Assembly (NCBI GenBank): GCA_951812645.1
Contig: CATOSM010000001.1
Span: forward strand, 1,095,560 to 1,159,559
Length of the DNA: 64,000 bases
Direction of reading: 5' to 3'
From: an uncultured Candidatus Nitrosopumilus sp.
GTDB taxonomy: Archaea > Thermoproteota > Nitrososphaeria > Nitrososphaerales > Nitrosopumilaceae
This document shows positions 43,169-52,744 of this stretch, one piece after another (position 1 is the first letter of the stretch; every line of letters starts with the position of its first letter). Below the pieces are notes generated by a model. That model ran no database searches. It worked only from the letters and a program-made list of their open reading frames with translations, and was not told the DNA's origin. The position numbers were made by a program, and so were the translations under genes.

Positions 43169-45076
43169 ATGGAAAAATTTTCAATTAATAATGTAGGCGT
43201 TAAAGTAGGATTAGAAATTCATCAACAGCTTGCAACAAACAAGAAATTGTTTTGCAATTGTAATCCTGTGGAATCAGATGAATATTCAGTAAAATTTCAA
43301 AGAAAATTACGAGCATCTAAAAGTGAATTGGGAGAATTTGATCCTGCAGCATTATTTGAAAGTACAAAATCAAAAACAATAATGTATTATGCAGATAATC
43401 AAAGTAGTTGCCTAGTAGAACAAGATGAGGAACCACCACATGAATTAGATGAAGATGCAAGAAAAATTACACTTGTAATTGCATCTTCTTTAAAGTCAAA
43501 CATTTTTAGTGAAATTTATCCAATGAGAAAGACTGTGATTGACGGTTCTAATACAACAGGATTTCAGCGTACCATGTTAGTTTCACAAGGGGGATTTTAT
43601 AACGCAGGAGAAACAAAAATAGGAATTCAATCTATTTGTTTGGAAGAAGATGCTGCAAAAAATTTAGGAGATGAAGGATCAACAAGAAAGTTTGGCTTGG
43701 GGCGTCTAGGCGTACCTTTAGTTGAAATTGCAACAGAACCGTTTGAACTAGAATTAACTGAGATTAGAGAAATTGCATTATCTTTGGGAAGAATTTTGCG
43801 AAGTACAAAAAAAGTCAAAAGAGGTTTAGGATCAATCCGTCAGGACGTTAATGTATCCATCAAGGATGGTAAAGGAGTCGTAATTGAAGTAAAAGGGGTA
43901 CAGCAATTAGATCAGTTAGAAAAAGTTGTAGAATATGAAGCAAAAAGACAACACGGTCTACTTCAAATCTCAAAAAAGATACAGGAGAAAAATTGGATAT
44001 ACAAAAATGAAGACAAAAAAGATATCACAGAGCTGTTTTCAAAATGTAAATCAAAAATAATTCAAAGCGCAATAAGGAAAAACCAGAAAATTATGGCAAT
44101 CTCGTTTAATAACATGACTGGAATGTTTGGATTTTTGCCATATGAAGGAATCAGGTTAGGAAAAGAAGTAGCAGAATTGGTGAGATTTTTTGGAATAGGA
44201 GGAGTTTTTCATTCAGATGAACTACCCAATTATGGCATAGAGGAATCAGAGGTTGAGGAATTAAAGAAATTTTCAAAAATTAATGAAAACGGTGCATTTT
44301 TAATTTTAGCCGCACCAGAAGAAAAAATCCATACGGTGATAGATCAAATCATCTTAAGAATAGAACATATCAAGAATCACGGAATACCAATAGATACTAG
44401 ATTCGCTACTCCGACAGGTGAAACAAAATTTCTTAGACCAAGGCCAGGAGCTGCAAGAATGTATCCTGAAACAGATATTCCACCAATAATTATCACAGAA
44501 GAAGAACTAGAGGAAGCAAATCAAAATATTCCAAAGTCATGGGATGAGTCACTTAGAGAGATAGAAACAAAATACAAAATCAATCCACAGCTTGCTGAAC
44601 AGATTTTTGACTCACGATATATTGGATTATTTGAAAATATAGTTGGGAAAATTGAAACAAACCCGACGTTTGTTGCATCAGTTCTTTGTTCTTCAATTAC
44701 AAATTTGGAACGAATTGGTTTGGATTCCAATTTATTAAAGAATGAAGAAATCTTTAAAATATTTGAATTGTTAGAAAAGGGAAAAATTGCCAAAGAATCC
44801 ATTGATATAATATTTGAGAATATAATGTCAGGAAAATCAAAAAACATTGAAGAAGCTATGAAAAATGCATCTATAGAGTCTGTCAACGAAGAAGATTTGG
44901 AAAAAATAATTGAAAATATAGTAGATAAAAATGAAGGAATAATTAAAAACCAAAAAGAAAGAGCAATCGGTCCATTAATGGGAATTGTGATGAAGGAATT
45001 GAGAGGAAAGGCTTCCGGCGAGATGATAAACAACCTTCTTTCAAAAAATATCCAAAAGAAATTAGAAAATATCTAA
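43169..45076 (+). CDS. gatE: Glutamyl-tRNA(Gln) amidotransferase subunit E
   Basis: Amidates Glu bound to tRNA(Gln), using ammonia from GatD. The 635-residue protein has the GatB-type cradle domain first (VGLEIHQQLATNKKLFCNC near 12, GVPLVEIATEPFELELTE near 184, RQDVNVSI near 225), then the AspRS-like insertion that is unique to GatE (about 270-400), and a YqeY-like tail of helices (about 470-635; NEGIIKNQKERAIGPLMGIV). Both genes are in one operon. The C-terminal tail recognises tRNA(Gln). All domains look complete. Confidence 0.94.
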   Translation: MEKFSINNVGVKVGLEIHQQLATNKKLFCNCNPVESDEYSVKFQRKLRASKSELGEFDPAALFESTKSKTIMYYADNQSSCLVEQDEEPPHELDEDARKITLVIASSLKSNIFSEIYPMRKTVIDGSNTTGFQRTMLVSQGGFYNAGETKIGIQSICLEEDAAKNLGDEGSTRKFGLGRLGVPLVEIATEPFELELTEIREIALSLGRILRSTKKVKRGLGSIRQDVNVSIKDGKGVVIEVKGVQQLDQLEKVVEYEAKRQHGLLQISKKIQEKNWIYKNEDKKDITELFSKCKSKIIQSAIRKNQKIMAISFNNMTGMFGFLPYEGIRLGKEVAELVRFFGIGGVFHSDELPNYGIEESEVEELKKFSKINENGAFLILAAPEEKIHTVIDQIILRIEHIKNHGIPIDTRFATPTGETKFLRPRPGAARMYPETDIPPIIITEEELEEANQNIPKSWDESLREIETKYKINPQLAEQIFDSRYIGLFENIVGKIETNPTFVASVLCSSITNLERIGLDSNLLKNEEIFKIFELLEKGKIAKESIDIIFENIMSGKSKNIEEAMKNASIESVNEEDLEKIIENIVDKNEGIIKNQKERAIGPLMGIVMKELRGKASGEMINNLLSKNIQKKLENI

Positions 45077-45082
45077 TTGTAG

Positions 45083-45167
45083 TGCGGGAAGTGGGATTTG
45101 AACCCACGAACTCCTAGAAGATAAGGATCTGAACCTTACACCGTTGACCAGGCTGGGTGACTCCCGC
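45083..45167 (-). tRNA. tRNA-Leu (anticodon CAG)
   Basis: Read on the minus strand, 85 bases with a class II long variable arm. The acceptor stem GCGGGAG pairs with TTCCCGC, followed by a discriminator A. The anticodon stem TAAGG/CCTTA frames the loop TTCAGAT, with anticodon CAG for leucine CUG codons. The T arm is GTGGG-TTCAAAT-CCCAC. CCA is not encoded. No intron is seen. Confidence 0.95.
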
Positions 45168-45231
45168 ATAGTAAAAATCCAAAATCAACAATAAGTTTCT
45201 TTATTATACCAAATCAGCTACAAAATAGTAA

Positions 45232-45396
45232 ATGGAATTCAAGGAAGTGTATTGTTCAAATTGTAAAAAGGTTCTTGGTAAATATAATACAAAATTTTAC
45301 AGTGAAGATAAAATTGGAGAGTTGGTAAACACCACACATTCAGCACACACCAGAAATGGTCATCAAGTACATATCAGAATACTAGAAAAAAACTAA
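45232..45396 (+). CDS. Small conserved protein with CxxC, 54 residues
   Basis: ATG 45232 to TAA 45396. YCSNCKKVLGKYNTKFYSED opens with a CxxC and THSAHTRNGHQVHI contains three to four histidines, so a single zinc could be bound by Cys and His. The stop overlaps the convergent nucleotidase-like gene by four bases, as real genes in this region do. A possible TATA (TTATTATACC at about 45201) lies upstream. Unknown function. Confidence 0.65.
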   Translation: MEFKEVYCSNCKKVLGKYNTKFYSEDKIGELVNTTHSAHTRNGHQVHIRILEKN

Positions 45397-45932
45397 TCAG
45401 ATTTTATTTTTGCAATTGTTTCAGACAGATCAGATATACGCTGAATTCTATTGTCAGATACATGCTGATTCCAAGGTTGTGAATACAAAATCACATTTTT
45501 GTTATTATTGAGAAATTTTTCTGCATTAAGTGGAGAGTCATCAATGAACACATCATAATCTAAATCAGCTTTCATGGGACCATCAATTACTGACACATAC
45601 TTGTCATATGATACATTATGATGTTCTAACCAAGACTTTACAAAAGAATCAGTTGATTTTTCTCGTGCTGTAACTATATCAACTTGACCAAGATTACAAA
45701 GAGACTTTGTTGTTAATGACAGGTTTTCTTCAGTAGGCGGAATATCATCCCAATTTTTCCAGCAATTACTTAGTTCAGCATAAAAATCGTATGGATTTAT
45801 GTCGAATTTTTTCCAAAACTCCCAATCAGTTATTTCATGTTTAGATATTTCAGGTCTGATAGAATTACTATAATTTATCCAAGATGCAATGACATCAGCA
45901 AGTACACCATCTACATCTAATGCAATTTTCAT
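45393..45932 (-). CDS. HAD-family 5'-nucleotidase, NT5C-like
   Basis: A 179-residue HAD hydrolase. The N-terminus MKIALDVDGVLADV holds the nucleophile Asp (D6) and the acid Asp (D8); DIVTAREKS near 85 is motif II and DYDVFIDDSPLNAEKFL near 130 carries the motif-IV acidic pair. The small helical cap between DVDGVLAD and motif II resembles 5'(3')-deoxyribonucleotidases. It would dephosphorylate a nucleotide, but other small phosphates are possible. It follows dnaJ on the same strand, with 12 bases between. Confidence 0.82.
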   Translation of the reverse strand: MKIALDVDGVLADVIASWINYSNSIRPEISKHEITDWEFWKKFDINPYDFYAELSNCWKNWDDIPPTEENLSLTTKSLCNLGQVDIVTAREKSTDSFVKSWLEHHNVSYDKYVSVIDGPMKADLDYDVFIDDSPLNAEKFLNNNKNVILYSQPWNQHVSDNRIQRISDLSETIAKIKSD

Positions 45933-45944
45933 ATTGCTAATCAG

Positions 45945-47003
45945 TTATCCAGCTTTTTTGAATTCATCCAAAAGATTTTTCTGATGTTTACTGAGTTTTT
46001 TAGGAACGTTAACTACAATTCTAACGAATTGATCTCCCTTACCCCTAGAATTGATGTGTGTAACTCCTTTTCCCTTTAGTTTGATTATTGTATTCGGTTG
46101 ACTGCCTGAATCAACTTTAATTTTTTCTGTTCCCTCTAAAGTAGGAACAACAATTTCGCAACCAAGTGCTGCATCAACCATAGAAACGTCTTGATCATAG
46201 AAAATATCCTTACCGTCTCTGTTGAATTTTAAATGAGGTTGCACTCTAACTCTTACAATCAAATCACCGTTAACACCATCAGGAATTTCATTTCCTTCAT
46301 TAGGAACAGTATAATCACCTGAATCAATGCCGGGAGGAATATCAAAGGTTACAGTTTTGTTTCCTTTTTTCTTTCCTTCTCCTCTACATTCACCACAGGG
46401 AGTCTCAATAATAGAGCCTTGACCTCCACAAGTAGGACATGTGGCAGCAGTTACAAATGATGCAAATCCCATTTTTCGAGTCTGTCTTACTTGTCCTTGT
46501 CCATTACATGAACCGCATGTTTTTTTATTGGTTCCAAGTTTGGCACCGGAGCCATTACAAGTATCACATTGAATTTGTTTTTGTAAATTAATTTCTACTT
46601 TCTTTCCGTGCAAGACATCTTCCAAAGTCACAGAAGTTTCATAGAGAAGGTCAGATCCACGCTGCTGTTGTTGGCCAAATCCGAATCCTCCACCTCCGCG
46701 ACCAAAGATAGATTCGAAAATAGAATCAAATCCCCCGCCTTGTCCACCTGAGAAAATATCTTCATTAGAATACCTACCATCTACACCAGCATGACCGTGC
46801 TGATCATAGACTTGTTTCTTTTCAGGATCAGAAATTACGGCATATGCTTCTGAAATTTCTTTGAAATGTTCAGCAGCTTCTGAAGATTTGTTACGGTCAG
46901 GATGAAACTTTAATGCTAATTTTCTATACTGTTGTTTAATTTCATCAGGAGATGATGATTTACTCACTCCCAATACTTCGTAATAATCACGTTTTGCAGC
47001 CAT
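45945..47003 (-). CDS. dnaJ: Chaperone DnaJ (type I Hsp40)
   Basis: Co-chaperone that delivers substrates to DnaK and stimulates its ATPase. The 352 residues contain all type I parts: a J domain with HPD ([20 protein letters not shown] near 7, KFHPDRNKS near 32), a Gly/Phe-rich linker (about 80-110), four zinc-finger repeats ([32 protein letters not shown] near 138-205), and the two C-terminal barrels. Its own TATA box lies just upstream. As with dnaK and grpE, this bacterial-type system is thought to have entered archaea by transfer. Confidence 0.95.
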   Translation of the reverse strand: MAAKRDYYEVLGVSKSSSPDEIKQQYRKLALKFHPDRNKSSEAAEHFKEISEAYAVISDPEKKQVYDQHGHAGVDGRYSNEDIFSGGQGGGFDSIFESIFGRGGGGFGFGQQQQRGSDLLYETSVTLEDVLHGKKVEINLQKQIQCDTCNGSGAKLGTNKKTCGSCNGQGQVRQTRKMGFASFVTAATCPTCGGQGSIIETPCGECRGEGKKKGNKTVTFDIPPGIDSGDYTVPNEGNEIPDGVNGDLIVRVRVQPHLKFNRDGKDIFYDQDVSMVDAALGCEIVVPTLEGTEKIKVDSGSQPNTIIKLKGKGVTHINSRGKGDQFVRIVVNVPKKLSKHQKNLLDEFKKAG

Positions 47004-47028
47004 GAATCATACCTTTATCATAATTACA

Positions 47029-47037
47029 GTATAAATG
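47029..47037 (-). promoter_or_regulatory. TATA box of dnaJ
   Basis: On the minus strand CATTTATACT, centred about 30 bases before the dnaJ ATG (47003), fits an archaeal promoter and a leaderless transcript. dnaJ can therefore be transcribed apart from dnaK, although the two are only 47 bases apart. Confidence 0.5.
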
Positions 47038-47050
47038 ATTGAATTTGGAA

Positions 47051-48961
47051 TTAGTTAGTTTTTGTTTCATCAGTTGATGATGATTCGTTTGCTTGTCCTT
47101 CAGCACCAGCTTGTCCTTCAGCACCAGCTTGTCCTTCAGCACCAGCTTGTCCTTCAGCACCAGCTTGTCCTTCAGCACCAGCTTGTCCTTCAGCACCAGG
47201 TGGAGGTGAAGCATTTTTGTAAAGTTCTGTAGTAACCTCGTTAACTAGAGTTTGTAATGCTTCAAGTTTTGGTTTTAGTTCATCTGCTTCTTTGTCTAAT
47301 ACTTCCCGAACTTCTTTTACAGCATCAGTAATTTTGATTCCTTGTTCTTGTGAAATTTTGTCCTTAAGATCATGATTGACTAGCTTTTCTGTAGTGTAAA
47401 TGTAGCTTTCAGCTTCATTTCTGAGATCGATTTTCTCTTTCTTCTTTTTGTCCTCGTCTGAGAATTTTTCTGCATCTTCTTTTAGTTTCTCAATTTCCTC
47501 TGGAGACAATTTAGAGTTTGATTCAATCGTAATCTTTGCTTCTTTTTGAGTTCCAAGATCTTTTGCTGTTACATTGATTATGCCATTGGCATCAATGTCA
47601 AATTTGACTTCAATTTGAGGAACGCCTCTTGGTGCTGGCGGTAAATCTGTAAGATTGAAACTTCCTAATGATACATTGTCAGTTGCCATTGGTCGTTCAC
47701 CTTGTACAACATGTATAGTAACTGCAGTTTGATTATCAGCTGCTGTTGTGAATACTTTGGCCTTTGAGGTCGGAATTGTAGTATTTCGCTCAATTAATGG
47801 CTCTCTAACACCACCTAAGGTTTCAATTCCCAAGGTAAGTGGAGTTACATCAAGTAATACAATATCACTACTCACATCACCAGCAATGATTCCTGCCTGA
47901 ATTGCTGCACCCATAGCTACTGCTTCCATTGGGTCTACACCAGATTCAGATTCTTGACCAATTAGTTCACTAACAAATTTTTTGACCAAAGGAATTCTGG
48001 TTGGTCCACCAACCATTACAATTTTGTTGATATCAGAATTGGAAAGTTTTCCATCCTCTAATGCTTTGAGTACTGAAGGTTTGCATCTATCAACAATTGG
48101 TCCGATTAACTCATCTAGTTTTGCTCTTGTAATTCTTAATTCCAAGTTTTTAGCACCAGATGAGGAATCATGCGCAATAAATGGTAAATTAACATCAGTT
48201 TCCATTACGGTCGATAATTCAATTTTTGCTTTCTCAGATGCCTCTCTAATTCTAGTCATTGCAGTAGAGTCTTGAGAAAGATCAACGCCTTCTTTTTTCT
48301 TAAACTCATCAACGATGTAATCAATCAGAACTTTATCCATATCGGTACCACCAAGTTGAGTGTCACCAGATGTACTAAGAACTTCAAAGACACCACCGCC
48401 CATTTCCATGATGGTAACATCCAATGTACCACCACCAAAATCAAATACAAGAATTTTCATGTCTTCTTTTGCTTTGTCTAGACCAAATGCCAAAGATGCA
48501 GCAGTTGGTTCATTAATTATTCTAACAACATCCAATCCAGCAATTGTTCCAGCATCTTTAGTTGCTTGACGTTGATTATCATCAAAATATGCAGGAACTG
48601 TAATTACAGCCTTCTCTACTGTTTCTCCAACAAAGGCTTCAGCATCTTTTTTGATTTTTTGAAGAATAAACGAAGAGATTTGTTGAGGCTTGTATTCTTT
48701 ATCTAAAATTTTAAAAACATGTTCAGAGCCCATTTTTCTTTTGGCCGCCATAATTGTATTATCAGGATTTGTTACAGCTTGTCGTCTTGCAGGTTCACCA
48801 ACTAGTAGATCACCTTCTTTAGAAAATGCCACAACGGACGGAAATGCTTTACCACCTACAGTTGCACCTTCAGCTGCTGGAATAATGGTTGGTTTACCAC
48901 CCATAACGACTGCAGCAGCAGAGTTGCTTGTTCCTAAATCAATCCCAATAACTTTAGTCAT
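47051..48961 (-). CDS. dnaK: Molecular chaperone DnaK (Hsp70)
   Basis: ATP-dependent Hsp70 of 636 residues. [15 protein letters not shown] at 5-19 and [19 protein letters not shown] near 170 are the phosphate-binding loops, [16 protein letters not shown] near 310 is the adenosine loop, and [14 protein letters not shown] lies near 65. The substrate-binding domain and lid follow. The C-terminal tail is unusual: six exact copies of GAEGQA before [12 protein letters not shown]. The start overlaps grpE's last codon. With grpE and dnaJ it forms the complete bacterial-like KJE set. Confidence 0.96.
   Translation of the reverse strand: MTKVIGIDLGTSNSAAAVVMGGKPTIIPAAEGATVGGKAFPSVVAFSKEGDLLVGEPARRQAVTNPDNTIMAAKRKMGSEHVFKILDKEYKPQQISSFILQKIKKDAEAFVGETVEKAVITVPAYFDDNQRQATKDAGTIAGLDVVRIINEPTAASLAFGLDKAKEDMKILVFDFGGGTLDVTIMEMGGGVFEVLSTSGDTQLGGTDMDKVLIDYIVDEFKKKEGVDLSQDSTAMTRIREASEKAKIELSTVMETDVNLPFIAHDSSSGAKNLELRITRAKLDELIGPIVDRCKPSVLKALEDGKLSNSDINKIVMVGGPTRIPLVKKFVSELIGQESESGVDPMEAVAMGAAIQAGIIAGDVSSDIVLLDVTPLTLGIETLGGVREPLIERNTTIPTSKAKVFTTAADNQTAVTIHVVQGERPMATDNVSLGSFNLTDLPPAPRGVPQIEVKFDIDANGIINVTAKDLGTQKEAKITIESNSKLSPEEIEKLKEDAEKFSDEDKKKKEKIDLRNEAESYIYTTEKLVNHDLKDKISQEQGIKITDAVKEVREVLDKEADELKPKLEALQTLVNEVTTELYKNASPPPGAEGQAGAEGQAGAEGQAGAEGQAGAEGQAGAEGQANESSSTDETKTN
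47091..47198 (-). repeat. 18-bp tandem repeat, six copies, in dnaK tail
   Basis: The unit GCTTGTCCTTCAGCACCA (plus strand) is repeated six times without change over 108 bases. It encodes (GAEGQA)6 on the minus strand. All copies being identical in DNA suggests recent slippage. The repeat number is likely to vary between strains. Confidence 0.95.
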
Positions 48962-49530
48962 ATTTTATCATCATCTTTTTTTGAAATTTCTACTAGCGTA
49001 GGTCTTATAACAGCTTTATGAGAAATATATCCCTTCCTGATCTCTTTTGTGATTGTATCATCATCCAATTCAGGGTCATTGGTTACAGAGATAGCCTCAT
49101 GAAAATTAGGGTCAAAAATTTCTCCCAAGGCATCAATAGGCTCAATGTGGTATTTTTGTAGCAAAGAATCCATGTTTTTTAGAATAGAGTCTAAACCATC
49201 AGAATTGATTTTACTTTCAGAAAAAACTTCTTTTGCCCTAACAAAATCATCATAAATTTTTAAAAAATCCAGTGCAAACTCATTAATTTTTGTATTAACC
49301 CCATTTTCTATATCAGTTTGAGTTTTTCTACTAAGATTTTGAAAATCAGCTAATGCAAGTTTTAATTTTTCTTCGGATTGAATTGATTTTTGTTTTTCCA
49401 AATCTAATTCTTTAACGAGTTTTTCAATATCAGATTCTGGGGACTTTGATTCAGTTGTGGAATTATCCTCAGTTTCATTTTCAGATATTACATTAACTGG
49501 AATTTCATCAGAATTTGATTCGTTAGACAA
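48958..49530 (-). CDS. grpE: Nucleotide exchange factor GrpE
   Basis: Exchanges ADP for ATP on DnaK. The 190 residues have an acidic disordered start (about 1-30), a long coiled-coil helix (about 32-100, with many Glu and Lys) and a C-terminal beta domain ([20 protein letters not shown] near 132 and [20 protein letters not shown] near 163), which is the family's signature region. It overlaps the dnaK start by four bases and opens the operon, with a TATA box just upstream. Confidence 0.93.
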   Translation of the reverse strand: MSNESNSDEIPVNVISENETEDNSTTESKSPESDIEKLVKELDLEKQKSIQSEEKLKLALADFQNLSRKTQTDIENGVNTKINEFALDFLKIYDDFVRAKEVFSESKINSDGLDSILKNMDSLLQKYHIEPIDALGEIFDPNFHEAISVTNDPELDDDTITKEIRKGYISHKAVIRPTLVEISKKDDDKI

Positions 49531-49552
49531 TTTAACGAAAATAGTAACTTAG

Positions 49553-50704
49553 CTAATTTATACTATTATCGATTGTTTCACATAAAGGATTGGCTTTAAC
49601 AATAATTAAATCAGAATCTTGTTTTGTTTTTTCGATACTGTCAAAATCAGATTTAGAACAGGCTACAACGATTGTGGTTTTATCACTATGAAATAAATCA
49701 AAGTTTGGATCTTCATAAGCTTCGACATCACCAATATAATCACGCAATCTGGATGTCAGATTTTGTAGCATCTCAATTTTATCTCCACGCATTGCATGTT
49801 GATCAAGTGTCCAAGATAATGCAATCTTTGTTCTACTTGCCTTTAGATCATTTTTCTTTAGGGTTGAACGAATTTCATCAATTAATCGTTTGATATATCC
49901 GTCAATTCCTTTAACACTTCCGTTAATCAGATACATAAGAGAATTTGTACCTTCAAAAGAGGAGCTTAAAGATTTTAAATCAAATAGGCCACTAGCCATG
50001 TTATCCAAGTATATTTCTTGAAAATCATCTGAAGAAAGATCATTTTTAGTAACATCATCTTGAGCGTATTTACAGACTTCTAATACACTGCACAAACTAG
50101 AAAATCTAGATAAAATATCGATTGCATGAAAATGTTCAGATGAAGAAATAGCCACAAACTTTTTCTCTTTTTTGTTTACAGTGAGGAGTTCTGCTAGAAT
50201 TGGATCTTCTTTTCCATTAAATGATCCTATAATTTTTGGCTGCTCATTAAGATCCTCTAAAGGATAATAAAAATATGAAATATGTTTGCCTGTTTGAAGG
50301 CCTGTTACATGTTCAAGTAAAGAAATATTTTCATTGTTTCCTCCAAATCCTGTTGGAAGTGTAAAAATTACTGAGCTATTCTTTTTCATTGCTCCGACAG
50401 CGTCTTTAAATTTTGAATGAATTTCGGTTTTGATATCTTGGCCAGTTTTTCTAATTCTTGGAGTAAAGAAAAGATACTGTGCTTTTGAAATTGCTACATC
50501 TATTGGCTCCATAGCTAAAAGAGGTTCATCTTCTTTCAGAGAAGATACATTTGGGTATGTTTTGGCAATTTCAGCTTTGAGGGAAATTGCTGAAGGTGTT
50601 GATTCATCTATGATGTAAACATCGGCACCTTTAATTGCCATCTGAGACGCAATTGCATAGCCTTCTGTACTAAGACCATAAACGACAACTTTTGCTCCCC
50701 CCAT
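49553..50704 (-). CDS. Conserved Rossmann-fold protein, unknown function (nucleotide-sugar-dehydrogenase-like)
   Basis: A 383-residue protein with an N-terminal dinucleotide-binding pattern: VVVYGLSTEGYAIASQMA near residue 6, then DVYIIDES near 30 and KAQYLFFTPRIRKTGQDIK near 74. The order resembles 6-phosphogluconate/UDP-sugar dehydrogenases, but the catalytic GGxCxP motif is not visible and the C-terminal half (about 200-383) has no known domain. I do not recognise a function. It stands just upstream of grpE with a shared spacer, and the neighbouring tRNA-Gln/dehydrogenase region has another short member of the same broad family. Confidence 0.6.
   Translation of the reverse strand: MGGAKVVVYGLSTEGYAIASQMAIKGADVYIIDESTPSAISLKAEIAKTYPNVSSLKEDEPLLAMEPIDVAISKAQYLFFTPRIRKTGQDIKTEIHSKFKDAVGAMKKNSSVIFTLPTGFGGNNENISLLEHVTGLQTGKHISYFYYPLEDLNEQPKIIGSFNGKEDPILAELLTVNKKEKKFVAISSSEHFHAIDILSRFSSLCSVLEVCKYAQDDVTKNDLSSDDFQEIYLDNMASGLFDLKSLSSSFEGTNSLMYLINGSVKGIDGYIKRLIDEIRSTLKKNDLKASRTKIALSWTLDQHAMRGDKIEMLQNLTSRLRDYIGDVEAYEDPNFDLFHSDKTTIVVACSKSDFDSIEKTKQDSDLIIVKANPLCETIDNSIN
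49554..49562 (-). promoter_or_regulatory. TATA box of the grpE-dnaK operon
   Basis: TATAAATTA on the minus strand, centred about 28 bases before the grpE ATG (49530). It overlaps the stop region of the upstream gene. The spacing suggests a leaderless heat-shock transcript. Confidence 0.55.
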
Positions 50705-50765
50705 AGATTAAAGCTAGTATTAGACTAAGAAAAACTTATTGAAGTTAGAATAATTAGAAAAATAC

Positions 50766-51794
50766 TTGAAAATATGGATAGATATTCTTACGCCAAAACA
50801 ATTATTGTTTTCTGAACCAATAATTGAAAAATTAGGCAAAAAACACGATCTTTTATGCACTTCAAGGGATTATGATGAAGTTTCAAAACTAGCAAAAATA
50901 CGTAATTTTGACCTTGTTTTTGTTGGAAAACATGGCGGAGGAGACAAAAAATCCAAACTTGATGCCAGTATCCAAAGAATGGAAAAACTATCTAAAAGAA
51001 TCAAGGTATTTTCACCAGATATGGTGATTAGTTTTTGTTCTCCCGAAGCTGCAAGGGTCGCATATGGATTAGGTATTAAACATATAGCATTTTGTGATTC
51101 GCCACACGCAGAAGCAGTAATGAGATTAACCCTACCATTAATCCAAAAGTTGTTAATTCCTTTTACAATACCTAAAAATGAATTTTCAAAATATGGAATT
51201 GATAAGAAAAACATTGTTCAATACAAAGCAATTGATGCGTTTGTTACAATACAACGAAAAATTAATCAAAAATCAAAATTACCATTTAGGAATAACAATA
51301 AGAAAAACATTTTGATACGAATAGAAGAAGAAGAGGCATCATACACATCAAAATCTAATAAAATCATTCCAATAATTAAAAAAATTGCTACAGATCACCA
51401 ACTTGAAAATATTGTAATATTAGGTAGATATGAAAAACAAATTCAAAATTTACAAAAAATAGTTGATCAGAAAATAAAAATTGTAAAAATGTCATTTGAT
51501 GGAAAATATTTGTTGAAGAACGCGGATATTTTTATTGGATCTGGCGGCACTATGACTGCAGAATCAGCATTGATGGGAATTCCAACAATATCATATAATG
51601 CAGTTCCAAATCTAATTGAAGACTTTTTGATAAAAAAACATTTAGTAAAAAGAGAAACAAATCCAAATAAAATATCAAATCACGTTAAAAAAATTTTTAA
51701 ATCTACCGACAACGAGAGTCAAAAAAGAGCAGAAAAAATTAGAAAGCAAATGGAAGATCCGATTCAAAAATTAATTAAAATGATTAAAGAATAG
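50766..51794 (+). CDS. DUF354 family protein (glycosyltransferase-like)
   Basis: A 342-residue protein of a family (DUF354) with a GT-B-like fold related to UDP-GlcNAc 2-epimerase/MurG-type enzymes. KIWIDILTPKQLLFSEPII at 2-20, FVGKHGGGDKKSKLDASI near 57 and FIGSGGTMTAESALMGIPTI near 258 are the family's conserved segments; the last holds the nucleotide-sugar-type GGTxxxE region. The substrate is unknown. The start is TTG 50766. It is divergent from the Rossmann protein at 49553. Confidence 0.85.
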   Translation: MKIWIDILTPKQLLFSEPIIEKLGKKHDLLCTSRDYDEVSKLAKIRNFDLVFVGKHGGGDKKSKLDASIQRMEKLSKRIKVFSPDMVISFCSPEAARVAYGLGIKHIAFCDSPHAEAVMRLTLPLIQKLLIPFTIPKNEFSKYGIDKKNIVQYKAIDAFVTIQRKINQKSKLPFRNNNKKNILIRIEEEEASYTSKSNKIIPIIKKIATDHQLENIVILGRYEKQIQNLQKIVDQKIKIVKMSFDGKYLLKNADIFIGSGGTMTAESALMGIPTISYNAVPNLIEDFLIKKHLVKRETNPNKISNHVKKIFKSTDNESQKRAEKIRKQMEDPIQKLIKMIKE

Positions 51795-51857
51795 ATAGGC
51801 ATGATTCCAAAAATCAAATAAAAAGTTCATTAAGGGAATCAGAGTGCTCGATTTAGC

Positions 51858-51930
51858 AGCCCGGTAGTGTAGCGGTCAAGCATAGAGGCCTTTGAAGCCT
51901 TTGACCCCAGTTCGAGTCTGGGCCGGGCTA
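51858..51930 (+). tRNA. tRNA-Gln (anticodon UUG)
   Basis: The acceptor stem AGCCCGG pairs with CCGGGCT with discriminator A. The anticodon stem GAGGC/GCCTT closes the loop CTTTGAA, so the anticodon is TTG (glutamine CAA/CAG). The T arm is CCCAG-TTCGAGT-CTGGG. No CCA is encoded. It lies about 7 kb from gatD-gatE, whose product would amidate Glu bound to this tRNA. Confidence 0.95.
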
Positions 51931-51997
51931 CTTTTATCAGAATAATGACTTTTTGTACACGAATATAACATAGATAGTTTTTCTTCAAATCAGGTAT

Positions 51998-52735
51998 ATG
52001 ACTGACATTATTTTGGGAATGGGTGAAGTTGGAGAGACAGTATTCAATCTTCTAGAAGAAAGGAACTTTCATTGTGTTGGAATTGATGCTGATAATTCAA
52101 AATGTAAAAACTATTCAGAAAACGAAAAAATTGAAAATCCTGAATACTTGCATGTTTGTCTACCAGGGGAATTGACAGATTTTACAAATATTGTAACAAA
52201 TTGGATAAATAAAATTAAGGGAATAAAAGTTGTTCTAATACATTCAACAGTGAAACCTGGAACAACAAAAAACATACAAAAGGATTCCACAATACCTGTT
52301 CTATTTTCCCCAGTTCGTGGCATACACAGAAGATTTCTGGACGATATTAAAAAATATACAAAGTTTATTTCTTCAGATGAAAAACAAATTGATCCAAAAA
52401 CGAAATTAGATTTAGAAAAAAGATTTGAGAAGATAGACTGGATGTCAACTACGAAAACTGCAGAGTTGGCAAAAATTTTAGTCGATACAACGTATTATGG
52501 ATGGCTAATCAATTATGCCCAAATTACAAAAATGATTTGTGAAAAAGAAGGAATCGATTTCGATGAGATGTGGAAATTTGCAGATGAGATTCATGAAAAT
52601 CTGGGTAACAGACCAAAGATGTATCCTGGAATAATTGGTGGACACTGTGTAATTCCAAACTTGAAATTAGTAGAGTATGATAATTTAGAAATAATCAAGC
52701 AAATTAATGAACTATATGAAAAATTTAAAAAATAG
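51998..52735 (+). CDS. Short nucleotide-sugar-dehydrogenase-like protein
   Basis: A 245-residue protein with an NAD-binding start (IILGMGEVGETVFNLLEERN at 4-23) and IHSTVKPGTTKNIQ near 84, then PGIIGGHCVIPNLKLVEYD near 212, which is the GGxCxP-type catalytic loop of UDP-glucose/GDP-mannose dehydrogenases. The third domain, which binds the UDP-sugar and would add about 120-150 residues, is absent. It may have lost the usual activity, or it may act on another substrate or with a partner. It is close to tRNA-Gln and not in the glycan island. Confidence 0.72.
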   Translation: MTDIILGMGEVGETVFNLLEERNFHCVGIDADNSKCKNYSENEKIENPEYLHVCLPGELTDFTNIVTNWINKIKGIKVVLIHSTVKPGTTKNIQKDSTIPVLFSPVRGIHRRFLDDIKKYTKFISSDEKQIDPKTKLDLEKRFEKIDWMSTTKTAELAKILVDTTYYGWLINYAQITKMICEKEGIDFDEMWKFADEIHENLGNRPKMYPGIIGGHCVIPNLKLVEYDNLEIIKQINELYEKFKK

Positions 52736-52744
52736 TTTTGGATT

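Noticed and set aside
44521-45033. Minus-strand 170-residue ORF
   Set aside because: Antisense to the conserved C-terminal part of gatE; composition is that of a shadow frame.
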